DNA of 64,000 bases, taken from positions 1 to 64,000 of the forward strand of contig NZ_JACJVR010000073.1 in assembly GCF_014212175.1 (NCBI RefSeq). The letters are read 5' to 3'. Positions 8,224 to 16,700 of this stretch are shown here, piece after piece. The position numbers and the translations under genes are program-made. Position 1 is the first letter of the stretch; each line of letters opens with the position of its first letter. The DNA comes from Cohnella xylanilytica (GTDB lineage Bacteria; Bacillota; Bacilli; Paenibacillales; Paenibacillaceae). The notes beneath the pieces are model-generated. The model worked only from the letters and a program-made list of their open reading frames with translations, was not told where the DNA came from and did no database searches.

Positions 8224-9126
8224 TTACTTCGTGTTCACAAGGTCCGTCGTGTCCGGCTCGACGCCGATCCACTTTTTGTATATCTCCTTGTACTCGTCGC
8301 TCGCCCGCACCTTCTCGATCGCCGGATCCAGCTTCGCCTTGAGGTCGGACTTGCCCTTCGGGAAGATGATCCCGTAATATTCCGGCGTGAAGTTCTCCTT
8401 GTCCGCGATCGTCTTGAACTTCTTGTTCGGATTCTTCTCCACGTACGCCTGCACGACCGCGAAGTCGGCCACCACCGCGTCCACCCCGTTGTTCTCGAGC
8501 TCCAGCAGCGCCAGCGTGTTGCTGTCGAACCGCTTCAGGTTCGCGTTGGAGTCGCCCATGATGCCCTTCATCAGATCCTCGGCCGTCGTCGCCCCCTGAA
8601 CGGCAACCTTCTTGCCCTTCAAGTCGAGAGCGTTCTGAACCGGACTGCCTTCCTTCACCAGAATCATGTTCTTCGATTCGAAGTACGGAATGGAGAACTC
8701 ATACGACTGCTTGCGCTCGTCGGTGATCGAGACTGCCGAGATGCCGGCGTAGTACGCACTCTTGTCGCCCTTGTCCAGATCGGCGAACATCGGGTCCCAC
8801 CCGGTATTGACCAACTCGTACTTCAAGCCCGCTTCCTTCATGACCGCGTCCAGGAAGTCGACGTCGAAGCCGACGATCTTGTCCTTGTCCATGCTCTCCA
8901 TCGGGGCGTAGCTGGCGTCGGTCGCGACCTTGTAGACGATGTTGCTCTCTTCGCTGGCGCTCGGACTGGCGCTTGCGCTCGAACTTGCGCTCTCGCTCGG
9001 GGACGCGCTGTCGCTTGGGCTCGCTCCGCCCGCGCCGTTTTCTTCTTTCTTGCCGCATCCGGCGGCGACCAGAACGAATACCAACATAAAGGCGAGTATC
9101 GATAGTTTCTTCGAGGATTTTCTCAC
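8224..9126 (-). CDS. Polar amino-acid ABC transporter solute-binding lipoprotein
   Basis: The protein is about 300 residues. The start chosen is the GTG at 9126, because AGGGGG lies seven bases upstream and the longer frame is AT-rich intergenic sequence. A signal peptide ends in a lipobox (VAAGCG), followed by a Ser/Pro/Ala-rich linker (SASPSESASS). The body has the SBP_bac_3 pattern, with the ligand-binding phrases YKVATDASYAPME, VGFDVDFLDAVMKEAG and YYAGISAVSITDERK. It captures a polar amino acid outside the membrane and delivers it to the permease encoded next. The three genes form one operon read on the minus strand. Confidence 0.92.
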   Translation of the reverse strand: MRKSSKKLSILAFMLVFVLVAAGCGKKEENGAGGASPSDSASPSESASSSASASPSASEESNIVYKVATDASYAPMESMDKDKIVGFDVDFLDAVMKEAGLKYELVNTGWDPMFADLDKGDKSAYYAGISAVSITDERKQSYEFSIPYFESKNMILVKEGSPVQNALDLKGKKVAVQGATTAEDLMKGIMGDSNANLKRFDSNTLALLELENNGVDAVVADFAVVQAYVEKNPNKKFKTIADKENFTPEYYGIIFPKGKSDLKAKLDPAIEKVRASDEYKEIYKKWIGVEPDTTDLVNTK

Positions 9127-9284
9127 GGTTAGGCCCCCTGTTTGCGTCAATAAATTTAACATGATTTTAGCAGTAAATAGGTTTATAGGCAATGATATTT
9201 TAAATATTGTATACAGATTTATTATGGATGTAATGTTAATGTCATTTATTATTAATGGGATTATGGATTGACAGCGCTCCCAAC

Positions 9285-9330
9285 GGGGAAAAGGCCGCAC
9301 GAAAGCTTCCACAACCTCTGCTTTCGTGCA
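9285..9330 (-). terminator. Terminator after the 9378-10772 permease gene
   Basis: A perfect 10-bp stem (GCACGAAAGC/GCTTTCGTGC, 9297-9329) lies about 50 bases after the stop of the permease gene. It is followed on the minus strand by GGCCTTTTCCCC. The rest of 9127-9284 is AT-rich and presumably holds the promoter of the amino-acid importer. Confidence 0.65.
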
Positions 9331-9377
9331 ACCTGTTTTATGGGTGGCTTTGAACGATCCGCCGGGACGCCTCCCGG

Positions 9378-10772
9378 TTAGACCAAGAACATCGCCACGA
9401 TCGTCGTGACGCCCAGACCGATGAGGACCGGCTTCAAATTGCGGCGCGCAAGCTCGAACGGGCTGACCCCGCAGATAGCCGCGGCCGGGATGAGCGCCCA
9501 AGGAATGAGTGTGCCGCCGCCGACCCAGATCGCGGCCACTTGGCCGAGGGCCGTCAGGGTCGCCTCTCCCGAGCCGATCGCCGAAGCGAACATGCTCGCG
9601 ACCGAGCCCGCCAGCGAGATGCCCGAGAAGCCCGAGCCGTCGAGCCCGGTCACCGCCCCGGTCACGGTCAGGGTGATGGAGCCGACGACACCGTTCACCG
9701 GAACGGTATTCGCCAGCGCGACCCCGAGGTCGTTCACGATGCCGTGAGACCCTTCCGGCAGACGGTTGCCGAGCAGCTCCGTGAAGGCGGCGTCGCCCAA
9801 GTAGAAGAAGGCCGCGATCGGAATGACGGGCCCGAAGATTTTGAAGCCGAATTGGAAGCCTTCCACCATATAGGCAGTGATCTCTTCAATCCCTTGGTTG
9901 CGATGCGCGATCAAGGTCAGCGCGATCAGGATCAGGATGGCGGTGCCCCCGATCAAGGCCGTCGCGTCTCCCCCTTGCAGGTCGAGAACGAACATCGCCA
10001 CGACGTCGAGAACGAAAAGAATCGGGATCAGAACGGCCGCCCATCGCTTCACCCGCGGCGGCAGAGGCACGGATCCCGCGTCGGCGGAGACCGGCGACTG
10101 GCCGGCGACGAGGCCTTCCCTCCACGTCCCGCGCTTGCGGTCCCGGTACATGGACCAGAACGCGAACGCCGTCGTCACGACGCCCATGACGATGACGAGG
10201 GGGACGCTCGCTTCCATCACCTCCGACACCGGGAGCCCGGCCGCGTCGGCCGTCAGCTTCGGCGCTCCTTGAATCACGTAGTCGCCCGACAGCGCGATGC
10301 CGTGGCCGAACAGGTTCATCGCCATCGCGGCTCCGAGCGCGGGCAGCCCGACCCGCACGGCGGCCGGCAGCAGCACCGCTCCGATAAGCGCCACGCCCGG
10401 CGACGGCCAGAAGAACCAGGAAGCGACGAGCATAATGACGCCGATCCCCCAGAACGCCAGCGCGGGCGTCCGCATGAAGCGGGTGAGCGGCGCGACCATG
10501 ATCTCGTTGATGCCGGTCCGGATCAGAACCCGGCTCATGGAGACGATGATCGAGATGATGAAGATCGTGCCGAGCAATTCTTTGGTCGCGTAGATGAAGC
10601 TGTTGAAGATGCCGGAGACGGAGCCGCTCAGGCTCTCGGTGGCGATGAAGGCGAGCGCGAGGATTCCGGCGACGCAGACCATCGTCGTGTCCCGCCGCTT
10701 GATAAGCATGGCCATAATGAGAACGATGAACGCCAGGTACACCCAATGCAGGGAATTCAACTCGATGTCCAT
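9378..10772 (-). CDS. Ion-transporter-superfamily permease, substrate unknown
   Basis: This 464-residue integral membrane protein has about 11-12 hydrophobic helices. It shows the duplicated, loop-re-entrant character of GntP/DctM/CitM-type carriers: a conserved half with NLFGHGIALSGDYVIQGAPK at about residues 155-174, and a second half with glycine-rich segments (VNGVVGSITLTVTGAVTG, SAIGSGEATLTALGQ). Such carriers usually use Na+ or H+ to move organic anions. No enzyme gene nearby indicates the substrate. It is monocistronic, with a clear terminator downstream. The fold-level call is reasonable; any specific substrate would be a guess. Confidence 0.6.
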   Translation of the reverse strand: MDIELNSLHWVYLAFIVLIMAMLIKRRDTTMVCVAGILALAFIATESLSGSVSGIFNSFIYATKELLGTIFIISIIVSMSRVLIRTGINEIMVAPLTRFMRTPALAFWGIGVIMLVASWFFWPSPGVALIGAVLLPAAVRVGLPALGAAMAMNLFGHGIALSGDYVIQGAPKLTADAAGLPVSEVMEASVPLVIVMGVVTTAFAFWSMYRDRKRGTWREGLVAGQSPVSADAGSVPLPPRVKRWAAVLIPILFVLDVVAMFVLDLQGGDATALIGGTAILILIALTLIAHRNQGIEEITAYMVEGFQFGFKIFGPVIPIAAFFYLGDAAFTELLGNRLPEGSHGIVNDLGVALANTVPVNGVVGSITLTVTGAVTGLDGSGFSGISLAGSVASMFASAIGSGEATLTALGQVAAIWVGGGTLIPWALIPAAAICGVSPFELARRNLKPVLIGLGVTTIVAMFLV

Positions 10773-10969
10773 CCCAGAACCCCTACCCTCTTCTTGGAGT
10801 GGTACATTGTATGAGTCTAGGGGAGCGAGGATGATTCTCGATTCCGCGGCGATTCGACGGCGGTCGCGCTTGTGCGAAGGATGGCGATCTGGTATAGTCC
10901 AGATGCCGAAGGTTCGAACGATTTTTTTGGAGGAGAGCCGGATATCCGGAAGAAAAGGAGGGGATGGAG

Positions 10970-11185
10970 TTGGCGATCAACCGGAGATTGATCACCGACG
11001 CGGACTTCGAGGAAGCGAAGGCGAAGCAGGTCCGCCTGCGCGTGTTCCGCGACGACCATATCGTGGAGGCCGGCAGCGTCATCGTGCGGTTCGACGACGC
11101 CACGGTCGTGCTGCAGTCGGGCGTCGGCGACCTCGCCTACCACCCGCGCTCGGCTTGCGAGTTTTTCGAGCTGAAGCGGGGGTAA
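10970..11185 (+). CDS. Small conserved-looking protein of unknown function
   Basis: This small protein has about 71 residues if it starts at the TTG at 10970. The ATG six bases earlier sits only two bases after AAGGAGGGG, whereas the TTG lies eight bases after AGGAGG, which favours TTG. The product is soluble and charged, with a likely beta-rich core (VRLRVFRDDHIVEAGSVIVR and FDDATVVLQSGVG) ending in CEFFELKRG. No known family is recognised. It is a single gene transcribed away from the permease gene, and just after its stop a 31-bp tandem array begins. Confidence 0.6.
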   Translation: MAINRRLITDADFEEAKAKQVRLRVFRDDHIVEAGSVIVRFDDATVVLQSGVGDLAYHPRSACEFFELKRG

Positions 11186-11214
11186 GAGGCGCTCGGGGCG
11201 GGAAGCCCGAACGC

Positions 11215-11455
11215 TGCGGGGCTGCAGGGCGACGGTGTTGACGGCAGCGGGGCTGCAGGGCGGCGGTGTTGACGGACGGCGGTGTTGACGGCGGTGGTGT
11301 TGACGGCGGTGGGGCTGCCGGACGACGGTGTTGACGGCGGCGGGGCTGCCGGACGGCGGTGTTGACGGCAGCGGGGCTGCCGGGCGACGGTGTTGACGGC
11401 AGCGGGGCTGCCGGACGGCGGTGTTGACGGCAGCGGGGCTGCCGGGCGATCGTAA
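11215..11455. repeat. 31-bp tandem palindromic array (about 7-8 units)
   Basis: The motif TGTTGAC recurs at 11236, 11267, 11283, 11298, 11329, 11360, 11391 and 11422. The spacing is exactly 31 bases, except one interval split into 16 and 15. Most units carry a perfect small hairpin GGCAGC-GGG-GCTGCC (or GCTGCAGGGC variants). The array is GC-rich and non-coding, lying between a small plus-strand gene and the convergent deoC. Confidence 0.9.
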
Positions 11456-11615
11456 GTCCGTTTTTTTGACTATGAGACCGCGCCTAAAAAAACTACGGCT
11501 GCCCCATTCGCATCCAGATTTGTTATCCGGGTTCGAAGTCGCTTATCTTTGCGGGATCATGCTGCGTTGAGATTCTATGTCTTGCCTGGTTCCCGTTTCG
11601 ATTGGGGGAGGCGGC

Positions 11616-11799
11616 TAACGAATCGAGGAGACGCTATTTTGCCGAAAACAATGGATTTTCGATTCTAACGAATCGTATAGACGCTATTTCGTTCCGGAAG
11701 CCCGTTTTGGCCCCTGGTGGACCCGAATAAGATCGCTGGGGTTCGTTAGAGTGTCAAAAATGGGCTTTTGACGCTAAATAGCGTCTCCTGAGTTCGTTA
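11616..11799 (+). repeat. Dispersed 184-bp element with inverted ends, copy 1
   Basis: Imperfect 24-bp terminal inverted repeats, TAACGAATC...GACGCTATTT on the left and its reverse complement ending AGTTCGTTA on the right, bound the element. An internal second module (TAACGAATCGTATAGACGC) and an AAGATCGCTGGGG segment complete it. Copies 2 and 3 lie at 35493-35675 (inverted) and 62272-62454. Similarity to copy 2 continues outside the core on both sides (about 11490-11855), for example GGTTCCCGTTTCGATTG before it and GAAGTCTGTTAGCGAAA after it. No open reading frame is present. Confidence 0.9.
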
Positions 11800-11856
11800 C
11801 AGAACGGGGGGGCAATGAACCGGACGGAAGTCTGTTAGCGAAAGGGTCTTTCGCAG

Positions 11857-11911
11857 AAAAAAAGCGCAAACAACCGGCCCCCTAATGGGAAGCCGGTCGT
11901 TCGTCTTGCGC
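11857..11911 (-). terminator. deoC terminator
   Basis: A strong stem (GCGCAA and AACCGGC paired with GCCGGT and TTGCGC) is followed on the minus strand by seven T residues at 11863-11857. It begins about 12 bases after the deoC stop. Confidence 0.85.
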
Positions 11912-11923
11912 GTATCGCCCGGC

Positions 11924-12613
11924 TCAATAGCCCGAGCCTTGGCCGCCGCTAACGATCGCGACGCTGGAGCTCGCGCCGATGCGGGTCGCTCCCGCCGCGA
12001 TCATGGCGCGGCAAGCGTCCGCGTCGCGCACGCCGCCGGAAGCCTTCACGCCCATGCCGGGACCTACCGTCCGCCGCATGAGCGCGATGTCCTCGGCCGT
12101 CGCTCCGCCGGGGCCGAAGCCCGTCGACGTTTTCACGAAGTCCGCTCCCGCCGACTTGCTCAGCTCGCAACCCTTGACCTTCTCCTCGTCCGTCAGCAGC
12201 CCCGTCTCCAGAATCACCTTCACGACGGCCCGGCCGCCGCTCGCGGCGACGACGCCCGCGATGTCCTTCTCCGCTTCGTCGTACAGTCCCGACTTGAGGG
12301 CGCCGACGTTGATGACCATATCGATCTCCGTCGCCCCGTTCGCAATCGCGTCCTCCGTCTCGGCCGCCTTCGCCTTCGTCGTCGTCGCGCCGAGCGGGAA
12401 GCCGACGACCGTCGTCACGCCGACGCCGGAGCCCGCCAGCAGCTTCGCGGCCAACCCGACCCAATACGGGTTGACGCACACCGTGGCGAACCGGTACGCC
12501 TTCGCCTCCTCGCACAGCTTCTCGATGGCGTCCCGCGTGCTCTCCGGCTTCAATAGCGTATGATCGATATAGCCGGCTAATTGCTCGTTGCTAAGAGATT
12601 GTTCCCCCGCCAC
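11924..12613 (-). CDS. deoC: Deoxyribose-phosphate aldolase
   Basis: This 229-residue class I aldolase cleaves 2-deoxyribose 5-phosphate to glyceraldehyde 3-phosphate and acetaldehyde, in deoxynucleoside breakdown. Diagnostic segments are [39 protein letters not shown], the Schiff-base lysine in [11 protein letters not shown], and the second active-site lysine in [17 protein letters not shown]. Length is typical. The gene follows its SorC/DeoR-type regulator by about 25 bases on the same strand, as in the Bacillus deoR-dra arrangement, but no nucleoside permease or phosphorylase follows. A strong terminator lies just downstream. Confidence 0.96.
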   Translation of the reverse strand: MAGEQSLSNEQLAGYIDHTLLKPESTRDAIEKLCEEAKAYRFATVCVNPYWVGLAAKLLAGSGVGVTTVVGFPLGATTTKAKAAETEDAIANGATEIDMVINVGALKSGLYDEAEKDIAGVVAASGGRAVVKVILETGLLTDEEKVKGCELSKSAGADFVKTSTGFGPGGATAEDIALMRRTVGPGMGVKASGGVRDADACRAMIAAGATRIGASSSVAIVSGGQGSGY

Positions 12614-12637
12614 TCGATAATCCCCCTTCTATTCTCT

Positions 12638-13591
12638 CTATTCCCGTTCCACCAAATATTTGGCCGTGAACTGGTCGGTAATAAGCACGTTGTTATATTT
12701 GCCGCGCAGAGCCCCGTACATGCCGTCGACCTTCTTGGCGCCGCCGGCCACGAGGATGGACTGCTCCTTCTTCTTCAGCTCCTCCAGGTCGATGCCGATC
12801 GTCCTCTGGTTAAGCTCGTCGGCGATGATGTTGCCGTCCAGATCGATGTAGCGCGAGCAGATGTCTCCCGCGCCCTTCTCGTGGATGATCCGCAGATCCG
12901 TCTCCGTAAAATAATTCGCCTTGATCAGAACGGAGTCTTCCGTCGGAACCCCGACCGTCACGATCGCGACGTTCGATTGCTTGCCGAGCTCGAGGATGTT
13001 GCGAATGTGCCGGTCCGATTCGATCGCCTGCTTCACGACCGGATGGTCGACGATCGCCGGAAGCGGGATGAAGTAGGGAGCCGTATGGAACGCCTTGCCG
13101 AAAAGATGAACGATCTCGTGCGCGTACGTATTTGTCTCCGAATGGCTGACGCCGCCGTTCAGCTGGACGACCTTGACGTCCTTCAGCAGCTTGCCCTGCA
13201 GGTTGATCGCCACTTCGTACAGAGTCGTCCCCCAGGTCGTGGCGATGATATCGCCTTCCTTGACGATCTGGTTCAGGTAGTCCGCGGTCGCGATGCCCAG
13301 ATACTTCTTCACGATGGCATCCTCGTACTGCGGCACGGAGACGATAACCGCCTTCTTCAAGCCGAACTTGCGCTCGATCTGGGCGGCCAGCGTCCAATTG
13401 CTCTCGTTCGGATCCAGGATCTTGATCTGAACGTACCCCTCATCCTTGGCCTGCTGCAGGAACCGCGACACCGTCGGACGGGAGATGCCGAACTTGTCCG
13501 CGATCTCCTGCTGGCTGTAATCCAACTGATAGTACATCTTCGCAATATCGATCATTCTCGCCAGCTTGTCGTCGGTACGATCTTCAGGCAT
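12638..13591 (-). CDS. deoR: SorC/DeoR-type sugar-phosphate-responsive repressor
   Basis: The protein is about 317 residues from the ATG at 13591, preceded by AAGGAGGGG; the longer frame runs through the promoter. The N-terminal helix-turn-helix is QLDYSQQEIADKFGISRPTV with SRFLQQA following, and the C-terminal sugar-binding domain has the SorC family pattern (VVQLNGGVSHSE, WGTTLYEVA, ILVAGGAKKVDGMYGAL). It sits directly upstream of deoC in one transcription unit, so it is likely the Bacillus-type DeoR that responds to deoxyribose 5-phosphate. A matching operator-like sequence lies just downstream of its -10 box. The gene symbol is inferred from context. Confidence 0.85.
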   Translation of the reverse strand: MPEDRTDDKLARMIDIAKMYYQLDYSQQEIADKFGISRPTVSRFLQQAKDEGYVQIKILDPNESNWTLAAQIERKFGLKKAVIVSVPQYEDAIVKKYLGIATADYLNQIVKEGDIIATTWGTTLYEVAINLQGKLLKDVKVVQLNGGVSHSETNTYAHEIVHLFGKAFHTAPYFIPLPAIVDHPVVKQAIESDRHIRNILELGKQSNVAIVTVGVPTEDSVLIKANYFTETDLRIIHEKGAGDICSRYIDLDGNIIADELNQRTIGIDLEELKKKEQSILVAGGAKKVDGMYGALRGKYNNVLITDQFTAKYLVERE

Positions 13592-13644
13592 GGCTTCCCG
13601 CCCCTCCTTCGCCTCGTCTTCTATCGAAAAAATGTAGCCTCTAT

Positions 13645-13693
13645 ATTTCACATTTGTTCGATTTATTATACCGAGGAACCGGCCGGGGAGCAA
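13645..13693 (-). promoter_or_regulatory. deoR-deoC promoter and DeoR-like operator
   Basis: On the minus strand TTGCTC (13693-13688), a 17-base spacer and TATAAT (13670-13665) form a vegetative promoter. Immediately downstream, ATCGAACAAATGTGAAAT (13662-13645) resembles the Bacillus subtilis DeoR palindrome ATTGAACAAAATTTCAT. This suggests autoregulation of deoR-deoC. Confidence 0.75.
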
Positions 13694-13769
13694 TCGTCCT
13701 TAAGGGAAGAAAAGCGGGAGGAACGCCCGTCTCGATCCAAGGCTTCTCTCCCGCTTCCCCGTGCGAACC

Positions 13770-16700
13770 TTATCCGTTCTTCAGCAGATTATAGATGATC
13801 TGGGCCGCTTCGGCCCGGGTCGCGGCTCCTTGCGGATCGAACCGCCCGCCGTCCTTGCCCTTCACGAGTCCGAGACCGGCCGCCGCCTTCACGCTGTCGG
13901 CCGCCCAGGAAGCGACCGATGCCGCATCCCGGAAGGAGTCGAGGCCGCCGGTGCCGGGAGCGGCGTTCGCCGTCAACCGGTACGCGTTCATCAGCATGAC
14001 GGCCATCTCTTCCCGGGTAATCGTCCCTTGCGGGTTGAACTCCCCGGACGGGCTACCTTTCGCGATCCCCTTCCCGTAAGCGATCGAGACCGCCTGAGCG
14101 AACCATGCGTCCGACGGCACGTCCTTGAACGGCGCGGCCGGAGCTCCCGATCCCGGAAGCTTCAGCGCCTTGACGAGCAGCGCCGCGAATTCCGCGCGCG
14201 TGATCGGGCGCGTCGGCTCGAACTTCGACGTCGATGTTCCGTCGACGACGCCTTTGACCGCCAGCTCCTGAACGACTTCGTAAGCCCAGTGCGTCAAAGG
14301 CAAGTCGTCGAGCTTGCGCGTCATTTCCAGAACCGCGTATTTGGCGAGGCGATCGATCCGGACGACCAGTTCTCCGTTCACGACCTCGCCGCCCACATAC
14401 TCAAGAGCCCCGTTATCCGCCACTCGATAGAGGCCGACCCGATTCGGGCGGGCGGAATCCGCGATTTTCAGACGCAGCGTGATCGGTTGGTCCAGCTCCG
14501 TCAGGCTGGCCGACGGGCCGTTGGCCGCCGCGATCGAGAGCCCCAGGTCGTAAGCGAAGCCCGCGGGCTTCGCTTCCCACTTCGCCGCATCCGCGTTCCA
14601 GCCGATCGCCGCCTGTACTTCCGATTCGACAAGCGGGTTCAGCCCGAGTCCGATCGTGCCGTTCTTGCTCTCCTCCGCTCCCAGCTTGTCGGCCAGTTGC
14701 TTCAGCAGCGCGGAAGGAATCCGTACGGCGAGGTTATCGCCGCTTACTTCCAGATCGGAGCCGGACAGCAGCTCGGCCGCATTCGAAGGAAGCTTCACTT
14801 CGTTCGTGTCGCTTGCGACCTTGACGATCGCCGTTCCGCTTCCGCTGTCCTTCAGCGAATCGGCGGGGACGACGACCGTTCGGCCGTTGTTCGACCCAGA
14901 ACCGGAACCGTTGCCGTTGCCATTTCCATTTCCCTTACCATTACCATTTCCGTTACTATTCCCATTACCATTACCATTACCATTGCTATTGCCATTTCCG
15001 TTTCCGGAACCCCCATCGCCGGAGCCCGAGCCGCTTGAAGATTTCGCCGGAATCTCGACCTTGATCTCGCCCGTGTCCGCCGTGCTTCCGTCGAATAGTC
15101 TCGTCACGGTCAGGACGACCGTTACCGTCTTCTTGGAGCCGGGCGGCTTAATCGTTCCGTCCGTCTTCAGCACGTTCGTGTCGCTCGAGCTCTTGATCGC
15201 CACGGAGAACCCGGATGGGACCGTCGGCAGCGTCAGCTTCTTCGCGTCCTTGGCCGGCGCCGGGATGCTTGCGATCGCCGCGGCCACCGATGCCGCCGTC
15301 GGCTCGCCGCTATCCTTCGGCGTCACGGTCACTTTGACCGTATCCGAGAAAGCTCCGTTGCCCGCCTTCGCCGTGATGACGGCTTCGCCTGCGCCGACAG
15401 CCGTCACGACGCCATCGGCGACCTTCGCCACCGCTTCGTCGCTCGAGCTCCAGACGACGCTCTTGTCCGTCGCGTTCTCCGGCGTCACCGTCGCCGTCAG
15501 CGTTCCGCTATCCCCTACCTTCAGGTCCAACGTCTCCTTGTCCAGCGTCACTCCGGCTACCGGAACGTCCGGTTCGGGCTCGGCCTTCGTTCCGATCAGT
15601 TCGCTCGTGCTTCTGACGCGAATGCGGTAGCCTTCGGAGAACTTGCCCGTAAGCCCGACCGCTTCCAGCGTATCGCCGGCTTCAAGCTTGGGCACCGGGA
15701 TCGTGCCTTGGTTGACGATATAGCCGTCGGTGAACACGAGCGCGTCCCCGCTTCCGTCGTTGATGACGTACGAATACTCGTCGTAGATCGAGACGACCTT
15801 GCCTTTCACCCGAACGAGCTGACCCTCGTAGTCTTCCTCCGTCGCCTGCTTCGTCGTAATCGGTCGCGGCTCGACCGGCGTCGTCGATCCCGTCTTGATG
15901 ACGTCGACGGCGAAGGCGTCGAATTCCAATTCCTTGTTGTTCTCGAAATACTTGATGTGGCCGTAAACCCGGACCGTATCGCCCAACGCGAGAGCTCCCG
16001 CCGGCACTTCCTTGTACACCATGATTCCGCCCGTGGAATCCTGCATGTAGAAGGCGTCGAAGAACGTTCCGGCGGCGGACGTTACCGTGCCCTCGGCGAC
16101 GACCGGAGAATCGAGCGGCAGCTTGCGAGCTTCCGCGATCGGAAGGACCTTCGCTTCCCGGCTCGCCAGCCAATCGATCGAATTCAGCGCAAGGATGTTG
16201 TTGCCGTTCAACGGGTCGGCCGCGTCCAGCTGGTTGTCGTTGAACAGGTTCATGCCGGCCACGAATACCCGCCCTTGGCCGACTTGCTCCACCGCGATCG
16301 CCGGAATCGTCGAACCGTTCGTCGTCGTATCCGATGCCAGATGATAAACCCGGGACGCGCGGGACACATTGTCCTGGTACGTCGTCGCGTTGCCCCATGC
16401 CAGCACCTTGACGCTCGGGGTATCCGTGATCGCGCTGCCGTTAGGTCCGACCAGGCTCGCCCCGCTGTAATATTCGAGCGTCGAGATTCGGTCCGTGATC
16501 CTGCTGTTGTTCGGCGTAATATGCAGGCGAACCGCGAACTTGTACAGCTGGTTGCCCCAGAAGTTCCCTTCCGGACTATCGTCAAAAATGCCGTCGTGGT
16601 TCACCCGGATCCCGGAGCCGATCTCTTGGAGAAGATCGTTATTGACGGTCGGGTCGACGTTGTAGTTGCTCTTCTCGGTCAGAAGCAAGGAGCCTCCGCC

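Noticed and set aside
11616-11799. Insertion sequence with transposase
   Set aside because: The inverted-ended element is only 184 bp, has no open frame and no transposase gene is adjacent. A MITE-like or regulatory repeat is the most that can be said.
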